A stretch of DNA of 64,000 bases from Laguncularia racemosa (GCA_037954665.1 JBBMOL010000245.1:682001-746000); one strand, 5' to 3'; shown: positions 1 to 13,174, counted from the stretch's first letter. Translations and numbers: made by a program. Notes: generated from the letters alone by a model not told the origin.

Positions 1-761
1 AATAATATTATAAAAAATAACTTTTTCAATATTTAATATTTTTATTTATTTTTATAATATTAATTGTGAAAAGAAATATTTATACATAAGGTATTATGGT
101 TTTTACTATTTATGAATGCTTTGTATTAGTATTATAAAACTGAAACAGTATAATCATTATTTATGGTATAAGTATTAATAAATAAATATCATCTATAATG
201 ATAAATGTTTAGTTAACTATTATTTTTTATAAATAAAATTCAATTTTATTAGTTATTGAGGAAGAAAAAAAATTGAAAGAAAGAATGGATTAATAGGATT
301 TGAACCCACGAACTTCAAGTGCACAAAAAGCCTTACGCTTAACTTTTTAATTATGTTTAATATCTTATTAATAATTGTTTTAAAAATATAAATGTATTAT
401 TTTTTTCTTTTTTAATAAATTGTAATGGTCAATTTTTTTGAACTTGGAGGGATGGGCCCTTTTGTTCCCTTAGATCTGCCTATGGTTCCATAGGTATGAT
501 TAGCAATTACTAGGAAATTTGTCTAATTCATTGGTTTCTTTAACATATGTCTTAGGTGCCTCTTCAGAAAAAAAAAAGAGTAAATTATATTTTTTTCCCT
601 CCAACAACACAATCTGAGTTTTATTTCATTGTAAAATTGCTTTTTATATCCAAGTTTTCTTCACCCGCATCTCAAAATTGTCGAAGATAAAATGTAAACG
701 ACTAATTAATTATTGCTCTATCATTTCATAATATTAATGACTATAATTATGCTATTATATT
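1..761. other. AT-rich intergenic spacer
   Basis: No open frame with recognisable similarity, and long A/T runs throughout. A short stretch near 295-325 resembles the T-arm of a tRNA on the minus strand, but no tRNA or SINE can be built around it. Confidence 0.6.
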
Positions 762-769
762 TATTCTAC

Positions 770-1470
770 TAGAGATGAGTAGATAATCTTATTATATAAA
801 ATATCCAACTGTATCATACTTGATTAGATAGGTTTTGAATATTTATTAAGGATTATAAGATATGGGTATGAAGTTTTCCTATCATGTACTTGAAGGTATA
901 TAGAATATATGTTTGAAGATATCTTATACTTACTCTATAAGATATTAAATAATATTAATAAATAAATAGTAAATAACAATATTATAATTTTTAGTAATAA
1001 ATATTTTAGTAAAAAAAAAGTGCCTAAATTCATAAGTTAATAACTTTAAATGGTTAAACCTAATGTTATCCTCTTTCTTTTTCTTATTCTCTCCCATTTT
1101 CCTCTCTAACTTTAGGTTGACTATTATTTTATCTTATTCTTTTTCATTTGCTAAATAGTAAGATTGTAAAACTTAAAATAATTAAGGTAAAAAAATTACC
1201 ATTTTTAATTATATATATTTTGTTACAAGTTCATATATAAATTACATTTTTTAGTATCCTATAAACTTGAAATTTATAAGAAAAAAAATTAAAAGTTAAA
1301 GGTTCCACAAAATACCCTATAGCTTGTAAGATTTATAGAATACATGATATAAGGTGATTCTAGAGTGCTATAGGGTAAGTTCTGGATTAAAAAATTGGGA
1401 ACCTATGCCTTATAGGGCCGGGTATGGGTATGATTTCATATTCTACCCATCCTGTACCCACTCATCCCTA
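770..1470. mobile_element. Non-autonomous hAT element (MITE-like, 701 bp)
   Basis: The left end reads TAGAGATGAGTAG, and the right end read inward on the other strand is TAGGGATGAGTGGG. This is the TAGGGATG-type terminal inverted repeat of hAT transposons. The flanks are TATTCTAC (762-769) and TACTCTAC (1471-1478), an 8-bp target duplication with one mismatch, as hAT insertions make. GGGTATGGGTATGA-type subterminal motifs lie inside both ends (about 860 and 1420). The interior has no transposase-like frame, so movement would have depended on an autonomous relative. The mismatched ends and duplication point to an old insertion. Confidence 0.7.
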
Positions 1471-1528
1471 TACTCTACCATAATCGTATAAGTATAATCA
1501 CAATTTACAATTATATAAGTATGCAAAT

Positions 1529-1591
1529 ATAAGCATACAAATAAAGTTATGATATTGTGTATAAGCATACAAATAAAGTTATGATATTGTG
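1529..1591. repeat. Tandem duplication, 32-bp period, two copies
   Basis: A 31-bp unit beginning ATAAGCATACAAATAAAG is repeated exactly after one extra base (1529-1559 and 1561-1591). It is a simple recent slippage or duplication product just outside the hAT element. Confidence 0.85.
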
Positions 1592-2130
1592 ACAATATAG
1601 CTATATGTATAGAATGACAAGAGCTAAGCTATATTTTTTTAAGAGGCAACATTGTTGTTATAATATCAAAGAAACAAAAGAAACATAAAAAATAGATTGA
1701 AATGCCACAAAAGTTATTTTAAAATAAGGGGAGAAAGAGATATTTTATGCCAAAGGGTTTTTAAATGCCCTAAATAAAAATATTTTATTTTGAATGACAT
1801 TTTTATAATTTCTCTCAAAAGCCTTTAATTAATTAAACTTCATCTCCTTATAGTTAACCATCCCTATCTTTAGTTAAAACATGCATTTTTTGAGCTCTTC
1901 ACGAAGTGCCTCTTATTTTTCTCTTTCAACTTCAATAAATTTTTTTGAAAATACCTAATAGGAACTTGGTTTTTTTTTTTTTTAATTTAGGATTTATAAC
2001 ATTGGATTTCTTCAAGTGAGCGGTTGTTTGAGATAAAACCCTAATCAATTGGTGGTAAGTATATTAGTTTTCTTTGTAGTAGAGGAATTTTTTTTTTAAA
2101 TTTTAAAGTTGGAATAAATTCTTTGTTTAG
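1592..2130. other. Intergenic spacer
   Basis: AT-rich DNA with poly-T runs (about 1970-1985). I see no gene or mobile element in it. Confidence 0.5.
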
Positions 2131-2372
2131 ATCTCACATAACTCAATTGTAGGAACAATTGAAGGTAGTGAAATTGCTTTTAGTTTGAGTTAAAGACAAA
2201 CACTTAAAGAGGGTTCTTAACTTTTAAGTATTTCATTTATGAACCGGATGAAAACATTTGACTTTTATAAAATACTTTTTATAATATTTCTTATAGTAAC
2301 TAATTTTTTAACTAATCCTACTAAGTTTAACTAATTACTAACTTGCCTAACTAAATCTCTAAAACCATAACA
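2131..2372 (-). repeat. 3' LTR of the small minus-strand element
   Basis: It aligns along its length to 3138-3390; shared blocks include the TCATTTATGAA and CTAACTAAATCT regions. The outer boundary is approximate. Confidence 0.5.
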
Positions 2373-3137
2373 ATTTCTCCCACCCTTGACAAAAATCTTG
2401 TCTTCAAGGTTTAGATAAATCAAGAAGAGAAAAACAAAAACAATTTAAAGTAATTCCATCTAATAGAACTAAGAACTTATCAAGCTAGCTAAATACATAA
2501 AGGTTGTCATGGAGAAATTGAATTCCACAAACAAGGACTTCAATAATGGTTAGATGGAAACCATATCGCACAATCAACATTGCATCCCTATCAAATTATG
2601 AAATCATTAAGTTCTTGATCATAACAATTGCTTCAGATGTTATTGCTATTGTGATGTTCTTATTGACTTTCTTGATTTTGGTGAATATTACTGGTTGTAA
2701 CTTGAGATTAGTTGATTCTTAATGACTTATGAAAACTATCTATTGCAACATCATATCTATTTTCTTTCTTTAACATTTGTTGATTATGCACTTTCATGAC
2801 AATGTTTTCTTAAACATTTTTCATATCAAGATCTTGCACAATTCCCTTTACTTTTGTAGTATCATTATTTGCAACAAGTTAAATTGTTTCTTGAAATTTT
2901 TCTTCATCTATAAATTTTCTAATTAGTATGGCATTTTCTTCTCTTTGTAACATTAATTACTCTTCTTTCATACATTCAACAATTGCTTCTCGTATACGCT
3001 TATAGCTTTCTTCAAGTTAATGCATGTCTTCTCGTATTCTTTCATGTCTTCTTTTACTTCCTTTAATGTTTCTAGCACTTGTATGCACAATCATTTGATG
3101 TCTGCATATTTACTCAATGAGAGTGCCATTATTAAGA

Positions 3138-3390
3138 TCTCACCCAATTTTATTGTATAAACTATTGAAAAAAAAGAAAAAAAAATTATCTTTAGTTCAA
3201 GTTAAAGATAAACTCTTAGAAAAGATTTTTGAAAGAAACCTTTAAATATATCATTTATGAATTAAATGAATATATTTAACTACTACAAACTAATATTTAT
3301 AATATTTTTTATAGCAACTAATTTTGCAACTAATCTTATTAAATGTAACTATTTACTAACTTACCTAACTAAATCTATAAAATCATAACA
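3138..3390 (-). repeat. 5' LTR of the small minus-strand element
   Basis: Direct-repeat partner of 2131-2372. No clear tRNA-complementary primer site is visible on its inner side. Confidence 0.45.
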
Positions 3391-4393
3391 ATCATAACAT
3401 TCTTAAAGGTTGTTTGTTGTTGGTATTTTCTTGGGCACGTGGCTTGAAATATCTTGGGCGTGTGGCATGTTGATTGGAGAAGATCCAAGTGGCGAAAGTG
3501 TAGTTACTCATATTTGATGCTATTAAAGTAGTTTTAAACAATGGTAACTAAAAAGGTTATGACATTGAAGAATTGTTTCAAGATTGCTTGTCAATACAAC
3601 ATTTAGAGTCCTTTTTGGATGTCGTGGTGTTCCTGTTTCAGGAAATTCCTTGTCAATACGGAATAGAGAATTTCAAGGATAATGGATTTCCTCTTCAAGA
3701 AAACGAATAAGTTATGTTTCTTGGATGATTTATGACTCATTAGTAGAAGTTTAACAAGTTTGGTCATGAGAAAACGAACCTTTAAAGGATTTCAGTAAGA
3801 TGAATTTAATATATAACTTATTGAAGCTACTAAATTTTTGTGATGGTTGCATAAGTATTAATAGTGTTAATGTTAGGTTTGTTATCAAAAGTATTCAAGA
3901 ATTATAGGTGATGTTGTTGAGATTTAATTGATTAGGAAGACAATTAACAAAAGTGTTTTTGAAGGTTCCGATTTTACATCTTGGCACAAAAATAAATTTT
4001 ATTGAAAGTGTGCTTTTGCATAACCCAAGGAGAAGTTTCGGGGGTTGCTGTCTATTGATACATGTTCCCTAATACCATAATACTATATACTTTTAAGGTT
4101 TAATACATGTTCCATAATACCATATAAATAATATTGTATTTTTACCTACTAAATTCTACAAAAGGAAGCGCGTGTGCTGGGGGCGGTGGAGGCGGGAGTG
4201 GGGATGATTTGGTTTGGAGTATACATATACTTTTGTCTTATTTTTATATTTTTATTTTTTACTTCTCATATCTCATTTTTTATTGTAGTTTATCTTACCT
4301 TTAATGTTGTATTTTCCATTGGATGTAGTACATGTAAACATATTTGTAATAGATTATAAGGTTTACATAGGTAGAGGATATATCTTTTTCATG
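3391..4393. other. Intergenic spacer
   Basis: AT-rich DNA. A GC-rich patch near 4168-4205 contains a short open frame (4174-4359) with no recognisable similarity and hydrophobic low-complexity sequence. I do not consider it a gene. Confidence 0.5.
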
Positions 4394-4401
4394 GACATGT
4401 T

Positions 4402-7400
4402 TAGACATGAGGCTAGTTCGGAATTGGCCTAGAACCACTAGGTCAAAGGTCGACAGGAGGGGGAACTGGAACCAGCCTGAAGGGGAAGGACTAGGCCAGT
4501 TTCCTTGACCCAACGGTTCATGGGCCGATTCGAACCATGAACCAATCCTATGAGGTTTTTTTTTGGGATTATTTTTTATTTTTTATCCCCGTTTTTTATT
4601 ACATATTTTTTATATTCTTCAAAGTTATTTGTTACTTATTCATGTGTATTTTTTGAGTTGGTTTGGATTTTTCTCTTAAATTTATAAATGTTGAAATTTA
4701 ATTTATCATTTCTCGAAGCAATATACGATGCTTTGGAATTAAAAGGTGGCAATACCCCATACACTGGGGGAGGGGAGGAGGATGGATAAGATGCTAGACC
4801 TTAATTTTATTGATTGAATAAAATTATTGTAGAAAAAGAGACCGATATTTTGCCTTACCTTTTGTACACAATAATAAAACTCTGTAAGTAAATAATAGAA
4901 ATAAATAAGGGAGTACTATCCCCCTTATAAAATATGTCTAACCTTATGCAAAAAATAAATAAGGTAATACTACTACATTTACAAAATTATTTAGCTTACC
5001 CAATATCAAGATCCAAACCGGTGGAGCATCCACTCGATGGGACGAAGTCACTGAAGTATTCATATTCTTCACTAGACATCCCGTATGACTCTTATGTGCA
5101 ACTCCTTGCCTTTGCCCAAGCCTCTATGCAAGCCAACGCCTCAATGTTAATGAGTGATAATTGTCGCTGGGATAAGATAAGACTCACTATGTTGAATGCT
5201 TGTTTGACAACTACCATTGATGTGCGAGCAGCTAAAACCTAGCGAACCATTTGAGAGAGTATCAGATACATCTTCCTATGCCTCCTCCGCTAGTTGAGAA
5301 TGTTGAAATCCGAGATACTATTGTCACTAAATTCAAAGTGTGTATTGAAGTAATCGTTAAGTTCAATGTACCCGGTTGACCCGAAATGGTGCTGCTTCAA
5401 CTTTTGCAACATCATTTGTTATGCAATGAGGGTGTGATCATGTATGGTACCATGTGAGCCAAGGAACAATGAGAGAGTTCAGGATACTTGATCACCAAAT
5501 GTAGTGCAAAAGTTAAAATATAATTCTTCCATTACCTAGACTGCTTGATGTAGTTCTTGCATGATGGTAATGGCATAAGTATCTTTCATGTCAGAAAATG
5601 TGTCAATAATGGAATAATACAAATTAAGATACTCGAATAAAATGTCATTTTTACATCATTGATCTAAAATAGAAGCAACTAGATAAATTGTTAGAATTTG
5701 TCTATAATATCGCAACCATATCATTTATAACTACCTGCAGAAAAGGGTCGAATCGGGCATCAAGTAGCACCGATAGTATATTCACCATATTTATAAGGAA
5801 AAAATGAACACTAACCCGATACACTTGTGAAAATGTTAGAGTACAGTTATAAAAAACTCTTAAAACATTCAATATTTTACTGTATACATCCTAATCGCTA
5901 GGGTGTAGTATAATGTCTAGGACATTCATGGTAGTAAAAGAACATGATGCATCTTTATAAGCAACTATACTTTGTAAAAGTCGATATGTGGAATTCCACC
6001 TATGCTTAACATCATTTCTAAATTTTTTCAATCGCATTCAATTTTCAATACAAAATTTCCAACATGCTTTATTTATGGAAGAATGGTCAATTAAAAAACA
6101 TACTAGTCTTCTTATTAGGGATATTTTAAAATCTAAATAATTCATACTATCCTTAATACAAAGATTTAAAATATGGCAAGCACATCGAATATGGAAAAAT
6201 GTCCCACCTAGCGTGAGTTGACATAAAGTTTGAAGTTCATCAATGGATGTCGTCTTAACAGCCGCGTTGTTAAAACCAATTGAAAAAATATTTTTTGTCA
6301 AACTGTATTCACCTAAAATAATACTTATAATATAGAAAATATTTTGCGTCATATGACAATCGTTGAAAACCCTTAGAGCTATTAGTTTTTTTTTTTTTTT
6401 TTATACTTGCCACATATCGTCTATCCAGTGGCATGTAATTCCCATGTATAAATCTTCTTGCCATGGTTTAGTCCATATATTTGCGCAAATGGAAATATGC
6501 ATCTCAAGAGAATTGAAAAAAGCGACTAATTCACATTTACCATTATGATGCAACTTTATGGTGGTTTTTTGTATGGTTTTTGGGACGTAAGTCTGTGAAC
6601 TTAGATTTAGCATTTCTCGCTTATACTCCAATCAGTGCGGAGAAGATGTATGACCTCATGACAGGTTACACTTTGCTAAGTATTCTACAAGTAGAACTTG
6701 TTTCCTACCAATAGAATAACGAAATAGGCCTTCTCCTTGTGATCCTGTTAATTGCAAAATTTGTTGTTGAGACTTATCTATGCCAAACTTCATGGGTGCT
6801 TCACTCGAATGTGCCCATTAAGGGTGCCATACCCCTCTTCCTTTTTCCACGCGTAACTTGATTGGTATTAGTTGCAATAAGCATAGCTGCTGCCATCTTC
6901 CACTGTAAGTTTACTAAAATGTTTAGTAAAAATTTCTGATTTAAGTGGTATAGGTGGCTTACTCGTGGAGCTAGATGAGCCATGTAAGTGGCTTAGTATT
7001 TTTTTCTTTGGCACTTCTTGCATATCGTCTTCCCCTTCTCATTCCATCTCCTTCTCACTACCTTCTTGTGGCAGCAGTTGGTTTTGTTCACTAGAAGGCC
7101 TTTGATGAAAGCCTAGGGGTGGCATCATCAAATCATTCATCCGTTCTTGGTGAAGTTATAGATATCATAATTATCCACTTCAAAATATTATTCGGGTATC
7201 TCTTGTACAGATTTTCCTTTATCACCTTTACTAGAAAAATTCCTCTTAGAAGAACCTGAACCATGAAAAAAACTTGCAATTTTTTAATATTAGGATAATT
7301 ATTAAATACTGATATAGGCAGACAAGAAATATCATAGAAATTATTCGCAAGGCATTAATAGTATAGAAGATGGGAGCATAGAAAATAAAATATGAAAGCA

Positions 7401-8206
7401 CGAAAATTTAAAGATAAGAGCACAAGACAAGAGCAAGTGTAAATTTTTTGCATGGATAATTTTGCTCATAAAACTGGAGTATGAATTTATAGAACATTCA
7501 ACAACTCATTTAATTTCTTTTGCTTTTTCACAGTGTTCAAATTTGAAACTCTAAACACCTGCATACTGTATCGACACCTACAAGCCCATGACCTAGGTTA
7601 GTCCTTTGCATTCAAAGTTTTCTTTTTCCTCCACAACAGCTCAAACCTATTCTTCACTACTTGCAATCCTATAAACCTATGCGAATATTTTTTTTGAATA
7701 TGCGTTCAAAACACCTGAGTGCAAATTTTACATGAGCACTATCCTACCAACTGTCTTTTTCCATCATCCTTTCGCGTTCCTCTCTACTTGTCTTCTCTTT
7801 TTCTTCCCAAAGGTTGCGGAGTTGCAACCTTTGAAATTGCCTTCACTAATCATATTTCACGTTCCTACTTTCTTTGACTTTGTTTTTTCTTTGTCTTTTT
7901 TTCTTTGCTGACACACATTGTTAGCCCTCCAATTTTTATTTTTATTTTTTAAAATTTGGCTATATCTGATGGGTTGGGCCTAATAGTTCAAGTTATTGTG
8001 AATTGGTGGGCTAAATTGGCAGGTTGATCTGCGGTTCAAAACCCATCGGTTTGTTGGGTAGCATCATGCAACTTGGCCTTCAAATCTCTAGCCCGACGAT
8101 TCCTACCCACTGGTTAACTGGCTCTCACGGGTCGATTCATAGGCATGAACCTGTCGAGCCGATCCGAGTTAGTTCGTGGGTCAGAACTAGCCCTCTCCCT
8201 TGTCTA
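4402..8206 (-). mobile_element. hAT transposon, decayed, 3.8 kb
   Basis: The element is bounded by a perfect 8-bp target duplication, GACATGTT, at 4394-4401 and 8207-8214. The left end starts TAGACATGAGGCTAGTTCGG. The right end read inward starts TAGACAAGGGAGAGGGCTAG and continues with the same GTTC-type block, so these are degenerate terminal inverted repeats. Both subterminal regions (about 4410-4550 and 7970-8200) are GC-rich with repeated GGTTC/GAACC and GGCC motifs, as expected of Ac-type hAT elements. The interior encodes a broken hAT transposase on the minus strand. Stops and shifts throughout make it immobile on its own. Confidence 0.85.
4990..7250 (-). pseudogene. hAT transposase pseudogene (RICESLEEPER-like)
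   Basis: The clearest part is 6038-6352 on the minus strand, whose translation has FFHIRCACHILNLC, the conserved CAHxLNL block of plant RICESLEEPER/Daysleeper-type hAT transposases. The C-terminal dimerisation region is at about 5000-5250, with VVVKQAF, LSQRQ, EALACIEAW and an acidic Ser-rich end. The N-terminal part is at about 6800-7250, basic (TRGKRKRG) and just where the BED zinc-finger linker would lie, though the finger itself is too decayed to trace. The frame is broken by several stops and shifts, and the catalytic residues cannot be followed. It is about the right size for a 650-700 residue transposase. The assignment is firm; the exact ends are approximate. Confidence 0.75.
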
Positions 8207-8214
8207 GACATGTT

Positions 8215-11200
8215 ATTTTGTTATGTTAGTTTTGTCCAAGATATAATATAAGGTAGATTTTGTAATGTCATTTTTTTTAAACTTGTGAAGAGTGTTCCTT
8301 CATGCGATTTAAATTAATAAAGTGCTATGAAAATATTTACGAAATCAAATGTCAACAATTTATTTCAGAATTTTAATATTATTAAAATAATTTATAGATT
8401 ATATAATATACCTATATCTTATAAATTTTATATAATAAAAATTTTAAAGCAGTTATAAAATGTTATAAGAGAGATTGTTAATTTGAAAACTTATACTCCT
8501 GCAGTAACTTACTCACCTGCTTATTTTAAACTAAGCCCCCTACGATATGGGTATCCAGTCACGCAATTCTTATTTGATACGTCTTCCATGAACCATGCTT
8601 TTTGGTGGGAAATTTGGGCAAAGTGACACTGATTTGATGGACTTAAAAGTCTTGGGTGGAAGCAAAAGCAACGTACCATATTCCATTATCAACAATTTGT
8701 GATATCGGATTTAAAAAACCCGCATTAAGGTAACTTTTTTAGCCAATGAACACAAGTCAAAAGGAAAGACATCACTAACTTCATCTACTTTTACATGCAT
8801 GACGCGTGAAGTTCTGTAAGTGATTGCACAATTCAAATATCAAGCGAGTGTGTCTAATGCGGGTGATGATACTCAATTGTAGAGCATAGTGGGTGTATAA
8901 TAATCTTTTATTCAGTCGTTTTCTGTCCACGGGTTTACATTTTAATTTATATTTATTGAACTAATTGCGCAGTAATGGCAGCAGTTGGCACTAGAGACGG
9001 ATGAAATTTTTCTGTTAAAGTTCATTCTCATTGGACAGATGGGCAGAATTTATTAAGGGAAGAGCATACAATCCGGTTTAAAAGGATTTATATCTAAAAA
9101 ACACAATTTGTAATACATTATATTTATTAGTCATGTTTGAAAATTTGAACCCATAACCCACCTATTTAATAACTATATTTCACATCCGGGTTGAGTTTGT
9201 TTATTGACTAAGAAAATTCAAAACAAATGTCCTTGATATCAAGTATATATATGAAAAACATGTTTCCATCATTGTTTTAATTTAATTTACTTAATACTTA
9301 TAACGAAAATCATAATAAAAACTATATTAATACTTGTAAAGATATCTTTCAATTTATAGGCTTCCATTGAAAATATAAAAACTTAAAAGTCCTACCATTG
9401 ATTTAAAATTCAAGTACTATGTGACAAACTCAAATAAAATTTTATGACATAATTACTCTATAGGTTAATCCACAATATTACATAACTAATATAAATAAAA
9501 ACTTATTAATACATTTAACTTGGTTTTTACTAAAAATATCAAGTGGTTTTACTAATGTGGTTAAGACTAAATAAAGTATGCTTAAATTGATATGTATATG
9601 AAAACAAAACTCGAAACATATTGTAGTTTTTTTTTTTTTTAAATAATGTTAGAAATCAAATTACATATGAAAATAAAAAGTTAAATTATTACTCTTACAG
9701 AATTAGAGTTAAAGTACACTAAAACAATAATCAAGTAGTGAGCAACAATGACTAATGAGTCCAATGGTGAAGCGGCAGTAATGGATGATGAGAGAGAAAG
9801 AGAGAGAAGTGCATGAAAGGAAGCTAGAGGAATGATGAGAGTAAGAAGATAGTAGAGTATAAATTAAGCTATAAATACTAGAAATCTTAATCTTAAATGG
9901 AGTTGAGAAAAAGAAAGTCCTAAACAAATTCATTGGCTAGATTTAGATATGTATAATGGATCTATTTATTAAGTGAGTTTGTTAACAAGTTTAGATGTTG
10001 AATCTGAATTTGAACCCATTTATAAACTATTACAAAAGAGTTTAATCCATTTATTAATCATGTCAAGTTTCACTTACATAAATCAATTTATAATTGTGCT
10101 TTCGAGTGTCAAATTGCTAGCCTTGATCAATGTATTCTATCAATTATATTGATAACAAAGTATGTCATTTTATTACAAACCCACATGTGTCATTGATAGT
10201 AAAACTTCATCTAATTTCTCTTTCTTTTTATCTAAACAAAAGTGCAATATAAAAGTTTTGATTTCTGATTATTACAAGTGTAGACCCTATAATTTAATTT
10301 ATATGAGTCTACGCATAAGTTCTTGATATTTCATTATTAGGACAGATGTTAGGATATTGACCTACTTAAATGAGAGAAAAATAGAGATTACATTGTAACA
10401 CATGACAACATCTAAAGAGGATAAATTGATGTAAATTTAGAGAGTGAAAATGAAGAGAATCCAAATCATTAAGTTTTGATTGAAAAGAAAGAAGGTTAAA
10501 AAGAAAGTAAGAGGCACTAGCTCCAAGAAAAAAAGAAAAGAAAAGAAAAGAGAGAGAGTAAATAAGGAAAAGCATGAGGAGAGTATTAAGTGTGTAAAAC
10601 TACACACTTATACTACCTAAATCTCCATTTAATTATAGATTATTTGAGGAAAAATAAATCACTTATAATTGATTAACATAAATGAGCACAAGCTTTTAAG
10701 AATTTTGAGCACAATTATTTCATGTTTTATAGGAAAACACTTAGTATCTTTCATCTCTATTGTAGGTCTGGGAGCTATAGTTCAAATGATAGACCCTAGT
10801 GTTTGGTCACTAGAAGAAAGAAGAAGAAATTTAGTTTCAGGACATACCAATTGGACGGTAGCTTATTGCCATCTAAATAGTACAGATAAAGAGAAACTGT
10901 TTATAAGAGCCATTTAGTTGCCAAGAGGAGACAATAATAAAGAAAAAATCCATAGAATCAATTCTTTCTCTTACTAACTTACTAGGAGCAACTACCAACC
11001 AATTGATAGGACTAAAACCTTAATTAGGGTCGATAGCAAAATGTGTTGTTTGCTAAACAACAAAGCATCGGAGGTCAATATGTGTCTATTAATTGTATGG
11101 TAGACTTGCTAACATTCAAATGATAGCACCTTGATATAAAAACTCTTGTCTTCTTCTCTATAGATAGAACTATTAAGAGGATTTTAGAGTTTAGGATTTA

Positions 11201-12182
11201 AGACTTATGTTTTCTCTCATTTTTTCACTATTCCTAGCTAATGTGGGCATGATTCAGTTCAGTATGATTTGTCTCTTGAATTGAACTAAATTGTGTATTA
11301 TGGTTTGTTTGTTTTTTTCCTCCTAAATCAAACCTAATAATATGGTTCAATTCATAAATTTTTCAAACTTAAAAGAAGGTTCGGTTTAGTTCAATTGGTA
11401 GTTTGAACTGTTTTTGCACTTGTTATTAATTATTATTTTTTTAGTATAGTTCACTATCTTCAATGCCTATTTAATATATTTAAGGAGGTTTTATTGCCTC
11501 TCTCTAGGTAATTATGATTTTTATATTAATCATTAAGAAAAAAAAAATATAAAAGTATCGAGTTACTTGATGAAAACCAAACAAGAAAATGAATTGAATA
11601 AGTAACATGGAATCTCCCTTTTGTTATATATTTTCTAGATTTTTGTTGCTATTTTCTTTTACTTCTTGCGGTTCAATTTAGTTTGTAATTTTTTTGAACC
11701 CAAAAAAGAAACAGTTTGATTAGTTTTTTTTGCATAACCTTAATTCTTAGCTTAATCTAATCTAGATTTTTTCTTTTTCTCAATTTTTTTTTTGTAATTT
11801 TCTTTGCTTTAAAGCATGATAACTTAAGTTTCCAAGAAGATTCTAACAATTTCACATCTTGTAAACTTAAGTTTACTTACTTTGTAGCTAAGATTACAAA
11901 ATTATTATTATAAACTCAAGTCTTGGAAAGATGTGGTGTAGCAATTAATAAAAGTCAGAAGCTTTGAAAAGAAAATAACATAATAGAAGCTCCATAGTAG
12001 TTGGAAGCTATCGAAAGCAATTGGAAGAAAAACACAAGCTTTAGAAGTAGTTAGAAGTAAAATACAAGCTTTGGAAATAGTTGGAAGTCATATAAAAGGA
12101 AAAATGTAAAGTAGCTTATTATTCGAAACTAGAAGTAAACATGAAATTGAGTCAGAAGCATAGAGTAGGAGATATATTTTTA
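8215..12182. other. Intergenic spacer, no gene recognised
   Basis: AT-rich DNA with many short homopolymers. An 82-codon open frame at 10669-10917 (+) has no recognisable domain. Repeated GGTTCAATT/GTTCGGTTTAG words at about 11240-11740 suggest an old MITE whose ends I could not define. The stretch at about 11900-12120 repeats variants of AGAAGCTTTGGAAATAGTTGG. Nothing here can be supported as a gene. Confidence 0.5.
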
Positions 12183-13160
12183 CATATTAAAGGCCCAACA
12201 TCATGAGTTAAACGTATTTGGGTAATACACTTAACTAAACATTTATGATGAAATTTTATAAATGCTCTAAATTTATCAAGATACTAGAATTTCATAATTC
12301 AAGAAGACAAGTTTGGAAAGCTTTGAAATGCATTATTATACAACAATAATTTACAAGAAATGGTCATGGAGATATTTGTGGAAGTGAATAATGAAGATAC
12401 GAGAAATAATAAAAGAGTTATTTATAAAAAGATATATGAATAAAATATCACAATGCCCTTTCCTTATGAAGCTTATAAAGAAAAAGGCATATTGAATGAA
12501 GAAAAATTTCTTACAACAATTACTTCCCTATGAGTAATCGAGGATGAATATATGAAGAAGCTGGACAAGGTAAAAGGACATACAAAGGACAAGAAGAAAA
12601 GAGAATCACTAATGGAATTATACAAAAGTGTTTATTTTATTAGAGTATTGTGCTAAAATTATGAGGAGTTTTTATTATAAGCCTCTAAGCAAGTTAATTC
12701 TTTCTTGAGTAGATTGTGAAACTATTTAGGAAAGAATTGTGAGGGTGATTTTGTACACCTACGTATTTCTAGGAGAGGAGTATGAGGTAGGGAAGAGTCG
12801 TTGTAATTTACATAATCCTAAGATAGGAATGGATTGTAAGGCAAAATAGATTGATGTTTTTACCATTTGATTGATTTCTTAAATAGTGAAACACACTAGT
12901 TTGGAAGATCAAACTGACTCATAAAGAAAAACTTTTATAAATACTTGCCTAATCTTCTTATCCCTATTCTACTTATTTTGCGCAATTTTCTTAATTGTTA
13001 CATTGCTTTCACATTTTAATCTTTAGTAATATTTTGATAAGTTTGATACAAGTGTCATAATTGAATAATTAAGAAGGGTTACATTTAGCTTTGTGAAAAA
13101 TATTAATTTTTGTAACAATCAATTCAACATCCCTTCTTGATTGTTTATTGGGACCAATAA
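12183..13160 (+). repeat. 5' LTR of the copia element
   Basis: Aligns with 16455-17082 through blocks such as AACTAAACATTTATGA and CTTATCCCTATTCTACTTAT. It extends about 110 bp further at its 3' side, up to the primer site. The left boundary is approximate because this copy lacks the first few tens of bases seen in the right copy. Confidence 0.6.
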
Positions 13161-13161
13161 T

Positions 13162-13174
13162 TGGTATCATAGAG
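13162..13174 (+). other. Primer-binding site (tRNA-Met type)
   Basis: TGGTATCATAGAG lies a base or two after the left LTR. It matches the usual plant copia primer site complementary to initiator tRNA-Met except at one position in the first twelve. Confidence 0.6.

Larger units (their letters stand above)
2131..3390 (-). mobile_element. Small LTR retrotransposon remnant without pol
   Basis: Two direct repeats of about 240-250 bp (2131-2372 and 3138-3390) flank about 765 bp. On the minus strand both begin TGTTATG, and just before the left repeat is a purine-rich tract (CAAGGGTGGGAGAAA at 2372-2390 read on the minus strand) that fits a polypurine tract. This makes the left copy the 3' LTR and the element minus-strand. 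The interior shows only short broken frames, the longest with charged coiled-coil character (about 3000-3120). No RT, RNase H or integrase is present. The repeats differ at roughly a fifth to a quarter of positions, so the insertion is old. No target duplication could be assigned. Confidence 0.5.

Noticed and set aside
295..325. Possible tRNA or SINE B box on the minus strand (GGTTCAAATCC-like)
   Set aside because: No A box at the right distance, no poly-A tail and no duplication could be found.
4174..4359. Short open frame starting in a GC-rich patch
   Set aside because: Low-complexity hydrophobic translation (Phe, Ile, Leu), no similarity known to me, no gene context.
9000..10100. Recurring TTGAACCCAT words on both sides of about 9500
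   Set aside because: The words are in direct rather than inverted orientation and do not extend; no element could be built.
10669..10917. 82-codon open frame on the plus strand
   Set aside because: No domain or motif recognised, no promoter or neighbouring exon; chance frame in AT-rich DNA is as likely.
11240..11780. Possible MITE with GGTTCAATTTAGTT-type words at both sides
   Set aside because: Terminal repeats and target duplication could not be defined.
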